DNA of 9,460 bases. Origin: an uncultured Amaricoccus sp. GTDB taxonomy: Bacteria > Pseudomonadota > Alphaproteobacteria > Rhodobacterales > Rhodobacteraceae. Positions 1 to 4,596 of this stretch are shown here, one piece after another. The notes under the pieces were generated by a model. That model was not told the origin of the DNA, searched no databases, and was given only the letters and a program-made list of their open reading frames with translations. The stretch spans positions 1-9,460 of the forward strand of contig NZ_CALLYO010000290.1 of NCBI RefSeq assembly GCF_937858865.1. Direction: 5' to 3'. Each line of letters starts with the position of its first letter. The stretch's first letter is position 1. The position numbers were made by a program, and so were the translations under genes.

Positions 1-185
1 CGCGCGAGGAGCGCGTCCTGCGCATGCGCTTCGGCATCGGCATGAACACCGACCACACCCTCGAGGAGGTCGGCCAGCAGTTCTCCGTCACCCGCGAGCG
101 CATCCGGCAGATCGAGGCCAAGGCGCTGAGGAAGCTCAAGCACCCGAGCCGGTCACGGAAGCTCAGGAGCTTTTTAGATCAGTAG
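1..185 (+). CDS. rpoD: RNA polymerase sigma factor RpoD (sigma-70), C-terminal end, 5' truncated by window
   Basis: This is the last 60 codons of the housekeeping sigma factor, read in the frame beginning at base 3 and ending at TAG 183-185. Region 4.2, the helix-turn-helix that contacts the -35 element, is visible as [20 protein letters not shown]. It is preceded by the conserved [10 protein letters not shown] and followed by the hallmark tail [20 protein letters not shown]. The tail is intact, so the gene ends naturally and is not disrupted by the AT-richer DNA that begins right after the stop. The other group of sigma-70 proteins, RpoH/RpoS-like alternative factors, usually lacks this exact [10 protein letters not shown] ending. 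The bulk of the gene lies outside the window. Confidence 0.96.
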   Translation, partial: REERVLRMRFGIGMNTDHTLEEVGQQFSVTRERIRQIEAKALRKLKHPSRSRKLRSFLDQ

Positions 186-187
186 TC

Positions 188-246
188 TGCCAGTTCTACG
201 TTTCTCCGATCGCTGTCTGCGACTGGCAATTGTCGCAACAGCGATC
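188..246 (+). other. Long bulged hairpin with a competing alternative pairing, between rpoD and the 99-aa ORF
   Basis: GATCGCTGT (208-216) and TGCGAC (218-223) pair with GTCGCA (232-237) and ACAGCGATC (238-246). The result is a 15-bp stem with one bulged C at 217 and an 8-base loop (224-231). A second perfect 7-bp pairing, TGCCAGT (188-194) with ACTGGCA (222-228), uses bases from the inner stem and loop. The two folds therefore compete or form a pseudoknot-like arrangement. The hairpin ends one base before the ATG at 247 and has no T-run after it, so it is not a textbook intrinsic terminator. It may still end rpoD transcripts, control the downstream ORF, or be the end of an inserted element. 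Confidence 0.7.
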
Positions 247-546
247 ATGAATTCGCTCGCGGGGCCCATATACGCTGATAGCGCGTTTGACCTCATAAGG
301 TCAGGCTATCTAGTGATCTGGGAAGGTTACGCTTCAATTGACACGTGCGTCAACAATGAAGATGCTCACGCGCTAGGGCCATACATCTTCCTTTGTGACA
401 AATACACATACGAGTACCCGTATCACTATGGTACCGTATATCTTATGGCTAAGCCATTCGAGTATGATGGCAGGACCATCTACAGGTCTTACCTGTGCCT
501 AGATGGCAAAGATGAGTGTTTCGAGGGGTCCATCTATCATCGCTAA
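247..546 (+). CDS. Hypothetical 99-aa Tyr/Cys-rich protein
   Basis: I do not recognise this protein. It is 99 residues long, rich in Tyr and acidic residues, with Cys at about 34, 50, 84 and 90. The stretch from about 48 to 75 (IFLCDKYTYEYPYHYGTVYL) alternates aromatic and polar residues, suggesting a small beta-rich soluble domain. There is no signal peptide or membrane segment. Base composition is clearly AT-richer than the surrounding genome (27 of 60 bases are G or C in 301-360), suggesting horizontal acquisition. No Shine-Dalgarno sequence precedes the ATG at 247, because the preceding 39 bases are hairpin. Translation may therefore be poor, leaderless or structure-controlled. Its TAA (544-546) overlaps the stop codon of the convergent gene. 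The protein-like composition argues for a real gene, but it could be a fragment. Confidence 0.45.
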   Translation: MNSLAGPIYADSAFDLIRSGYLVIWEGYASIDTCVNNEDAHALGPYIFLCDKYTYEYPYHYGTVYLMAKPFEYDGRTIYRSYLCLDGKDECFEGSIYHR

Positions 547-1016
547 CGGTGCGATGGATCGGATTTATTAAAGTCACCGCGGCCTTCTGCCAGGTGCTGA
601 TCAACCCAGCGAAGCAAAGATTGAGAGATGCTGTCAACCTTCTGGCGTGCTTCGGCAAGTTCCAGTCTCGCGCGACGGAGTCGGTCAATCTCGATGTCTC
701 TCGACCGAGAGCCTTCCCACTCCCTGATGAAATCGTGGGCAATCCAATTCCTTTGTATCGATATTCCATCCAACAACTCAGTATTCTTGCCTAGTCCCAG
801 AGATTTACAGATGGCTTTGAAGTTTCTGCCCAGATTCCGCTTGCCTTCGTATGACTCGAATAGCCCCTGTGCATCCTTCGCCGTTCCACTCCAAAGCTGA
901 CCACTCTCGGCCGCTTCCACGAGAGCCTTCAAGTTCTCACACGCATATTCGAGATGCTGAGCCTCCGACATAGCGGCCCAAAACTCGCGAACTGTTCCAG
1001 CATCTGGGTCAGGCAT
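543..1016 (-). CDS. HEPN-like protein (candidate RNase toxin), 157 aa
   Basis: This is a mostly helical 157-residue protein with the motif R89-N-W-I-A-H94. It fits the RNxxxH (Rx4-6H) signature of HEPN-superfamily ribonucleases, found in HEPN-MNT toxins, anticodon nucleases and several abortive-infection proteins. The motif lies in a helix reading LLDGISIQRNWIAHDF, and a charged helix of about residues 108-145 follows, likely coiled coil. The N-terminal part (residues 10-35) is also helical. Length suits a single HEPN domain. No MNT nucleotidyltransferase partner is present; the nearest genes are the convergent 99-aa ORF and the divergent yefM-yoeB pair. The start at 1016 has no clear Shine-Dalgarno. 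The motif is visible; RNase activity is inferred from the family, and many HEPN-like proteins have unknown roles. AT-richer composition suggests it was transferred. Confidence 0.6.
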   Translation of the reverse strand: MPDPDAGTVREFWAAMSEAQHLEYACENLKALVEAAESGQLWSGTAKDAQGLFESYEGKRNLGRNFKAICKSLGLGKNTELLDGISIQRNWIAHDFIREWEGSRSRDIEIDRLRRARLELAEARQKVDSISQSLLRWVDQHLAEGRGDFNKSDPSHR

Positions 1017-1040
1017 GGGCGGAGTTCCGATCGCAGATCG

Positions 1041-1069
1041 TTGACGCGCTGTACGGTATCACGTACATG
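1041..1069 (+). promoter_or_regulatory. Candidate yefM-yoeB promoter and operator
   Basis: A -35-like TTGACG (1041-1046) is followed after exactly 17 bases by a weak -10-like TACATG (1064-1069). Overlapping this is a perfect inverted repeat, TGTACG (1050-1055) and CGTACA (1062-1067), separated by 6 bases. The E. coli YefM-YoeB complex is known to bind palindromes with a TGTACA core, so this is a good operator candidate. Transcription starting about 7 bases past the -10 would begin at or next to the ATG at 1076, implying a leaderless antitoxin message. The operator also lies in the 59-base gap to the divergent HEPN-like gene and could influence both. Confidence 0.5.
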
Positions 1070-1075
1070 TATGCG

Positions 1076-1330
1076 ATGAAAACCCTCTCCTCCACCACCC
1101 TCCGCGCCAACCTATCCGCCGTCATGGACAAGGTGAACGACGACCACGAGCCGGTCATCGTCACCCGCGCCAAGGGCAAGCCTGTCGTCATGGTCTCGCT
1201 CGAGGACTGGGCCTCGATGGACGAGACCACCTACCTGATGTCCAGCCCCGAGAACGCGCGGCGGCTGCGCGAGTCGATCGAGGCGCTGAACGAAGGCAAG
1301 GGCGTCGCCCGCGACCTCATCGAGGAATGA
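1076..1330 (+). CDS. yefM: YefM/Phd family antitoxin
   Basis: This 84-aa antitoxin neutralises the YoeB toxin and, with it, represses its own operon. The N-terminus (MKTLSSTTLRANLSAVMDKV) aligns with E. coli YefM, including the R-x-NLSA core of the DNA-binding Phd fold. The middle, PVIVTRAKGKPVVMVSLEDW, matches the family pattern, and the C-terminal toxin-binding tail carries the typical SPENARRLRESIEAL segment. I chose ATG 1076 over ATG 1067 because it reproduces the family start and because 1067 lies inside the operator. No Shine-Dalgarno is visible. The stop TGA (1328-1330) overlaps the toxin start in ATGA, giving translational coupling. Its codon use is as GC-rich as the chromosome, unlike the two ORFs upstream. 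Confidence 0.93.
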   Translation: MKTLSSTTLRANLSAVMDKVNDDHEPVIVTRAKGKPVVMVSLEDWASMDETTYLMSSPENARRLRESIEALNEGKGVARDLIEE

Positions 1331-1581
1331 GGCTCGTCTTCGACCCTGCCGGCTGGGACGACTACCTTCACTGGCAGGCCACCGACAAGACGATGCTGCG
1401 CAAGCTCAACCGCCTGATCGAGGAATGCCTGCGCCACCCCTTCGGGGGCACCGGCAAGCCCGAGCCGCTCAGGGGCGACCTCGCCGGCTTCTGGTCCCGC
1501 CGCATCGACCGCGAGCACCGCCTGGTCTACCGCGCCGCCGCCAGCGCGATCGAAGTCGTGCAGTGCCGCTACCACTACTGA
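1327..1581 (+). CDS. yoeB: YoeB mRNA interferase toxin
   Basis: This is an 84-residue RelE-superfamily toxin that cleaves mRNA in the ribosomal A site. It has the same length as E. coli YoeB and aligns throughout: WDDYLHWQATDK (10-21), PFGGTGKPEPL (38-48), GFWSRRIDREHRLVYR (54-69) and the terminal CRYHY (80-84). The catalytic residues known from E. coli, Glu46, Arg65, His83 and Tyr84, are all present at the same positions, so the toxin should be active when released. It starts inside the antitoxin stop codon (ATGA overlap, 1327-1330). No truncation or frameshift is seen. Location next to a candidate HEPN RNase makes this a small cluster of possible RNA-targeting toxins. Confidence 0.96.
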   Translation: MRLVFDPAGWDDYLHWQATDKTMLRKLNRLIEECLRHPFGGTGKPEPLRGDLAGFWSRRIDREHRLVYRAAASAIEVVQCRYHY

Positions 1582-1699
1582 CCGGCCACCCGCAGGTCTG
1601 TCCGACCGGGTCCTCGTCCACTCGGCGAGCGCGGGGATGGCTCGAGCCGCGGGTCCCGTCGATTGCCGTCACGGGTTCAATCCCGACTGTTTCAGTACC

Positions 1700-1743
1700 C
1701 ATACGGATTCCATACGGATTCCATATGCATCCCATACGCAGGA
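1700..1743 (+). repeat. Four imperfect 11-base tandem repeats downstream of yoeB
   Basis: Units are CATACGGATTC (1700-1710), CATACGGATTC (1711-1721), CATATGCATCC (1722-1732) and CATACGCAGGA (1733-1743). The first two are identical and the last two have diverged. The stretch is AT-richer than its flanks. It sits in the 205-base gap between yoeB and the DUF192 gene, where I see no gene. An 11-base period is close to one helical turn, so it could be an array of protein-binding sites on one DNA face, or simply a slippage product. Confidence 0.75.
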
Positions 1744-1786
1744 GATTGCCCTAACCCTTTGGATTCCCGCGGCCGCCTTTCGGGCC

Positions 1787-2263
1787 CTACCCCGCGCAGC
1801 TCCAGACCCCGCCCGTCACCGCCGGATGCCGCAGCTCGGCGCCGAGGTCGATCCCGAGCTGCTCGGCCAGGCCGCCATTGATCTCGAGCACGTACTGGAT
1901 CGCCTCGCCGCCGACAATCGGCGTCTCGTCGAGCGGCCGCGCCTCGCGCGCGATCCGGGTGAGCCGCCCCTCGGCGTCGAAGAAGAGCATGTCGAGCGGA
2001 ATCAGCGTGTTGCGCATCCAGAAGGCGACCGGCTGCGGCGTCTCGTAGACGAAGAGCATGCCCGAGAAGCGCGGCAGGCTCTCCCGGTTCATCAGCCCCT
2101 GCGCCCGCTCCTCCGCGGTGTCGACGACCTCGACCTGGAACCGCAGCACGCTGTCGGCATCGCGGATGTCGACCCGGTCCGCCGCGCACTCCGCCGCCAG
2201 CCCCGGCCCCGCCGCGGCGGCGATCGCCAGCAGCAGCCAGCCGGCGCCCTCAGCCCAGCGCAT
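1787..2263 (-). CDS. DUF192 family secreted protein
   Basis: This 158-aa protein starts with a hydrophobic signal sequence (WLLLAIAAAAGPGLAA, residues 9-24) and is probably exported to the periplasm. The DUF192 core shows the family hallmarks: ERAQGLMNRESL (52-63), FWMRNTLIPLDMLFFD (81-96) and YVLEINGG (124-131) near the end. The molecular function of DUF192 proteins is not established. I chose ATG 2263, which begins just before the hydrophobic core and overlaps the end of the cold-shock gene by 14 bases. An in-frame ATG at 2290 would add 9 residues including an extra Arg and is also possible; neither has a strong Shine-Dalgarno. The overlap and shared strand imply co-transcription and probable translational coupling with the cold-shock gene, an arrangement that recurs in alphaproteobacteria as far as I recall. 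Confidence 0.9.
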   Translation of the reverse strand: MRWAEGAGWLLLAIAAAAGPGLAAECAADRVDIRDADSVLRFQVEVVDTAEERAQGLMNRESLPRFSGMLFVYETPQPVAFWMRNTLIPLDMLFFDAEGRLTRIAREARPLDETPIVGGEAIQYVLEINGGLAEQLGIDLGAELRHPAVTGGVWSCAG

Positions 2264-2765
2264 CGTTCGAGAGGCGCATCCTGACCACATAGTCCCAGCT
2301 GCGCACCTCGTAGACCATCGGCCCGCGCGGCCCCGCCGTCACCCGGACGGCCAGCACGTCGCCCGCGACCACCTCGCCGTAGCCGTACTGCCTGAGCGTC
2401 TCCATGTGCAGGAAGACGTCCTCGGGGCGGCCGTAGATATTGACGAAACCGAAGCCCTTGACCCGGTCGAACCATTTCACCCGCGCCGGCTCGAGCGGCC
2501 CGGCGGCCTCCGTCTCCGGAAGCATGATCGGGACCGGGCTCTCGCTGCTCGTCGCCGGCACGATGTCGAGAACCTCGACCGCCTGGCGGCCCCGCTCGGT
2601 CACCTGCACGCGCAGGACGATCTCCGCCCCCTCGGCCACGGACGTGAAGCCGAAGGCCCGCAACACATTGCTGTGCAGAAGGATATCGCCCTCGCCGTCC
2701 TCGCTCACGACGAAGCCGTACCCCTTCGTCGTGTCGAACCATTTCACGTGACCACGGACAACCAT
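2250..2765 (-). CDS. Two-domain cold-shock protein
   Basis: This 171-aa RNA chaperone carries two cold-shock domains joined by an acidic, Pro/Ser-rich linker (about 70-93). Domain 1 (3-67) has HVKWFDTTKGYGFV with the RNP1 motif KGYGFV (14-19) and RNP2-like DILLH (27-31). Domain 2 (95-157) has RVKWFDRVKGFGFV, RNP1 KGFGFV (103-108) and DVFLH (116-120). It should bind single-stranded RNA or DNA and melt structures. Double-domain proteins of this size are common in alphaproteobacteria. I chose ATG 2765 because the first domain begins immediately there. Upstream in-frame codons, such as ATG 2810, would add residues with no domain similarity. A long putative leader precedes it, and its stop overlaps the DUF192 start. 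Confidence 0.92.
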   Translation of the reverse strand: MVVRGHVKWFDTTKGYGFVVSEDGEGDILLHSNVLRAFGFTSVAEGAEIVLRVQVTERGRQAVEVLDIVPATSSESPVPIMLPETEAAGPLEPARVKWFDRVKGFGFVNIYGRPEDVFLHMETLRQYGYGEVVAGDVLAVRVTAGPRGPMVYEVRSWDYVVRMRLSNDALG

Positions 2766-2865
2766 CTTGCGGAAATTCCCGACCTCACGGGCGCATGGGA
2801 GCGCCGACATACTAGAATGACTTACCAATGGCCCGCCTGGGCGCGAGCTTCGCCCATATGGCGCA

Positions 2866-2891
2866 GCGTTACCGGTTTCGCTTGGTAACGC
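2866..2891 (-). other. Perfect 8-bp stem-loop in the putative cold-shock mRNA leader
   Basis: GCGTTACC (2866-2873) and GGTAACGC (2884-2891) are exact inverted repeats around a 10-base loop. On the minus strand this lies about 100 bases upstream of the cold-shock start codon, within the predicted 5' leader. Long structured leaders that act as temperature-dependent switches are known for cspA-type genes; that this one does so is inference. The palindrome could instead be an operator. Confidence 0.6.
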
Positions 2892-2936
2892 AACCGCGAA
2901 TCTTGTGGAAACAGTAGAAGGACTGCAGCCTGCACA

Positions 2937-2965
2937 ATCATAGTATTCTCGGCGTTCCCTCAGAA
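2937..2965 (-). promoter_or_regulatory. Candidate promoter of the cold-shock / DUF192 operon
   Basis: Reading the minus strand, TTCTGA (2965-2960) is separated by 17 bases from TATGAT (2942-2937), which matches the -10 consensus at five of six positions. The -35 is weak (three of six). Transcription would begin near 2930, leaving a leader of roughly 165 bases before the cold-shock ATG at 2765. The rest of the gene-free stretch 2766-3218 shows no convincing coding sequence on either strand; beyond the leader I see nothing in it. Confidence 0.4.
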
Positions 2966-3218
2966 GTTGCATGCGGAAGGAGGGGGCCGTTCGACGCTGC
3001 ATTTCAGACGCCCTGGGGAAACGTCTGCAGCCACGCGGCGGCGCACCTTCCGTCCCCCTCCGGCCGCACCCGGCGCGGATCCTGGAACGGACGACCCCTC
3101 GGCCCGAGCGACGCACCGATAGGCGCATTCCGCATATCGACCAGTTCAGGGCCGACGCGCTCCCCCGGGAACGCGCTCCCCGCCGGCCAGGTCAGGCGAT
3201 CCGGCCGATTCGGTGGCC

Positions 3219-3467
3219 TCACCGCTTGCGGACCGCTCCGACGATCGCGAGCAGCGCCACCGAGCCGACGATGGCGACGACGAGTGCGCCGACGAAGCCG
3301 GTGGCGGCCAGCCCCAGGATCCGGAAGAGGAAGGCCCCGAGATAGGCGCCGATCACCCCGACGACCAGATTCTCGAGCAGGGAATGCCCGCGCTGCATCG
3401 CCTTGTCGGCGACCCAGCCGGCGATCAGGCCCACGATCAGAAAGCTCAGCCAGCCCAGTCCGCTCAT
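3219..3467 (-). CDS. GlsB/YeaQ/YmgE family small membrane protein (transglycosylase-associated)
   Basis: This 82-residue, strongly hydrophobic protein has three predicted membrane segments at about 4-20, 30-50 and 54-77, rich in Gly and Ala, ending in the basic tail RKR. The N-terminal GLIAGWVADKAM is the typical family motif. Such proteins sit in the inner membrane and are often stress-induced; the name transglycosylase-associated comes from sequence grouping, and no enzymatic role is proven. ATG 3467 is preferred over an upstream ATG at 3494 because GGAGGTG lies about 6 bases before it and the protein then begins directly with its family core. It lies 60 bases downstream of pdxH on the same strand, with a hairpin between them. 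Confidence 0.9.
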   Translation of the reverse strand: MSGLGWLSFLIVGLIAGWVADKAMQRGHSLLENLVVGVIGAYLGAFLFRILGLAATGFVGALVVAIVGSVALLAIVGAVRKR

Positions 3468-3495
3468 GCTTCCACCTCCCCGTTGTCGCTGCACT

Positions 3496-3524
3496 GCTGA
3501 CTCGGATCGGGCCGCGAGTCCAGC
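3496..3524 (-). other. Stem-loop between pdxH and the glsB-like gene
   Basis: GCTGACTCG (3496-3504) pairs with CGAGTC-CAGC (3515-3524), giving 9 bp with one bulged base around a 10-base loop. It begins just past the pdxH stop on the minus strand. No T-run follows, so it is more likely an mRNA-stabilising or processing structure, or a Rho-related 3' end, than an intrinsic terminator. Confidence 0.5.
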
Positions 3525-3527
3525 AAT

Positions 3528-4130
3528 TCAGGGGCTGAGCCGCACGATCTCCCATGGCGCGCCCGGCGCGCGGCGGGTCCAGCGGAAGCGATCGTGCAGC
3601 CGGTGCGCCCCGTCGGCCCAGAATTCGATCTCGGTCGGAGCGATCCGGTAGCCGCCCCAGAACGGCGGCCGCGGCGGGTCGAGCCCCCTGGTCGCGGTCA
3701 CCCGGCCGACCTCGAGCATCAGCGCCGCCCGGCCGGCGAGCGGGCGCGACTGCGCCGAGGCCCAGGCGCCGAGCCGGCTCGGCAGGCTGCGGGAGCGGTA
3801 GTAGGCATCGGCCTGCGGCCCCTCCTCGCGCGTCACCGTCCCGCGCGCCCGGATCTGGCGGCGCAGGCTCTTCCAGTGCATCACGAAGGCCGCGGCGCCC
3901 GAGGCCTCGATCTCGCGCGCCTTCACGCTCTCGTAGTTGGTGTAGAAGACGAAGCCGGCGGCCTCGATCTCCTTGAGCAGCACCATGCGGACGTTCGGCA
4001 GTCCCCCCTCGCCGACCGTCGCGAGAGCGATGGCATTCGGATCGTTCGGCTCGGTCCGTTCCGCCTCGGCCAGCCACGCCCTGGCGATCGCGAAAGGGTC
4101 GTCGCCTGCGAAGATTCCGGTCCGGTCCAC
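3528..4130 (-). CDS. pdxH: Pyridoxamine/pyridoxine 5'-phosphate oxidase
   Basis: This 200-aa FMN enzyme oxidises pyridoxamine 5'-phosphate or pyridoxine 5'-phosphate to pyridoxal 5'-phosphate, the last step of vitamin B6 biosynthesis and salvage. Family motifs are all present: RMVLLKEI (48-55) and [13 protein letters not shown] (62-74) for [11 protein letters not shown] (90-97), SRPL (128-131), [11 protein letters not shown] (155-165), and RLHDRFRW (177-184), whose Arg and His bind the substrate phosphate and ring in E. coli PdxH. Length is close to the usual 195-220. The start is a GTG at 4130, preceded by AGGTGGAG at a suitable distance. It lies 36 bases downstream of tRNA-Pro on the same strand and might be read from the same promoter. 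The C-terminus reads RLSP, as in many orthologues. Confidence 0.95.
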   Translation of the reverse strand: MDRTGIFAGDDPFAIARAWLAEAERTEPNDPNAIALATVGEGGLPNVRMVLLKEIEAAGFVFYTNYESVKAREIEASGAAAFVMHWKSLRRQIRARGTVTREEGPQADAYYRSRSLPSRLGAWASAQSRPLAGRAALMLEVGRVTATRGLDPPRPPFWGGYRIAPTEIEFWADGAHRLHDRFRWTRRAPGAPWEIVRLSP

Positions 4131-4166
4131 GGCTCCACCTGACGCTGTCGGAGGGCGAAGGGGGAC

Positions 4167-4243
4167 TGGTCGGGGCGACTGGATTCGAACCAGCGACCTG
4201 CGGTACCCAAAACCGCCGCGCTACCAGGCTGCGCCACGCCCCG
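4167..4243 (-). tRNA. tRNA-Pro (anticodon TGG), CCA encoded
   Basis: Read on the minus strand, the 7-bp acceptor stem CGGGGCG (4243-4237) pairs with CGCCCCG (4177-4171), followed by discriminator A and an encoded CCA (4169-4167). The D arm has GCGC-AGCCTGGTA-GCGC. The anticodon arm is GCGGT-TTTGGGT-ACCGC with anticodon TGG at 4209-4207. The T arm carries GGTTCGAATCC. All arms pair well, so this is a functional tRNA reading CCN proline codons through wobble. Total length is 77 including CCA. Its 3' end borders pdxH, with no sign of an integrated element there. Confidence 0.97.
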
Positions 4244-4261
4244 AGGAGTCCTCCGCGATCC

Positions 4262-4289
4262 GAGTTAGCCGCTTGCCGGAAAAGCGCAA
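4262..4289 (-). promoter_or_regulatory. Weak candidate promoter for tRNA-Pro
   Basis: On the minus strand, TTGCGC (4289-4284) is spaced 16 bases from TAACTC (4267-4262), followed by a GC-rich discriminator (GGATCGCGG). This would start transcription about 10 bases before the tRNA. The -35 fits four of six consensus positions and the -10 only two, so it rests mainly on position and on the GC-rich discriminator common in stable-RNA promoters. Confidence 0.25.
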
Positions 4290-4327
4290 GAGCCTACGGC
4301 CCTGGCAGCGGCCGGGCGGGCGCCGGA

Positions 4328-4374
4328 GGGCACGCTGCGGGCACGCTGCGGGCACGCTGTGGGCACGCGTGCCC
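4328..4374 (+). repeat. Three 11-base tandem repeats ending in a 14-bp perfect palindrome
   Basis: GGGCACGCTGC occurs at 4328-4338 and 4339-4349, and with one change (final T) at 4350-4360. A fourth start, GGGCACG, runs into the self-complementary GGGCACGCGTGCCC (4361-4374). An AT-rich stretch with a run of five Ts follows (4388-4407). The block lies in the 353-base gene-free gap between tRNA-Pro and the EAL gene. It could be a protein-binding array or, in plus-strand RNA, a hairpin followed by a loose T-rich tail. No gene is seen in this gap. Confidence 0.75.
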
Positions 4375-4406
4375 ACCGGGCAGGATCTTTGTTTTTGCTG
4401 GATAAT

Positions 4407-4426
4407 TCCGGTTGGCGTCAACCGGA
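4407..4426 (+). other. Perfect 8-bp inverted repeat in the EAL gene upstream region
   Basis: TCCGGTTG (4407-4414) and CAACCGGA (4419-4426) are exact complements around the 4-base loop GCGT. Immediately before it is GATAAT (4401-4406), which resembles a -10 box, though I find no good -35 at the right distance. It could be an operator overlapping a promoter of the EAL gene, about 170 bases from the start codon, or an RNA hairpin. Confidence 0.5.
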
Positions 4427-4596
4427 TGGAAACCTTCGTTAACGGGCCTTCGGGGGGCCGGTCGGTCGGCTGCCGGGTCGGCCCGCACTGTGCCGCCGGC
4501 GGTTGCGGGTCGGCAGGAAGCGGGCAATTGACGAACATTTAAGGAACCTCGCGCTAGGTGAGGGTCGCCCCGCCCCTACCCGGAAGATCCGCCCCC

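Noticed and set aside
449..900. Other open frames in the AT-richer cassette (449-769 minus, 516-794 plus, 628-900 plus)
   Set aside because: They overlap the HEPN-like gene in other frames, lack ribosome-binding sites and recognisable motifs.
1625..1695. tRNA-like stretch with a CGGGTTCAATCCCG T-arm-like sequence downstream of yoeB
   Set aside because: With a proper 7-base T-loop the T-stem has mismatches, no matching acceptor stem is present upstream, and no anticodon arm can be drawn. At most a degenerate remnant or a small hairpin.
2766..3128. N-terminal extension of the cold-shock gene to 292 aa
   Set aside because: The extra residues have no domain similarity and run through the AT-richer leader with the promoter and stem-loop; the cold-shock fold starts at residue 2 from ATG 2765.
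2971..3345. Plus-strand 124-aa open frame in the gap upstream of the cold-shock gene
   Set aside because: Low-complexity Arg/Pro-rich translation typical of a shadow frame in GC-rich DNA; half of it is antisense to the glsB-like gene, and it has no family resemblance.
4361..4400. Intrinsic terminator formed by the 14-bp palindrome and the T-rich stretch
   Set aside because: No plus-strand gene lies upstream to terminate, the palindrome has no loop, and the T-run starts more than 10 bases after it.
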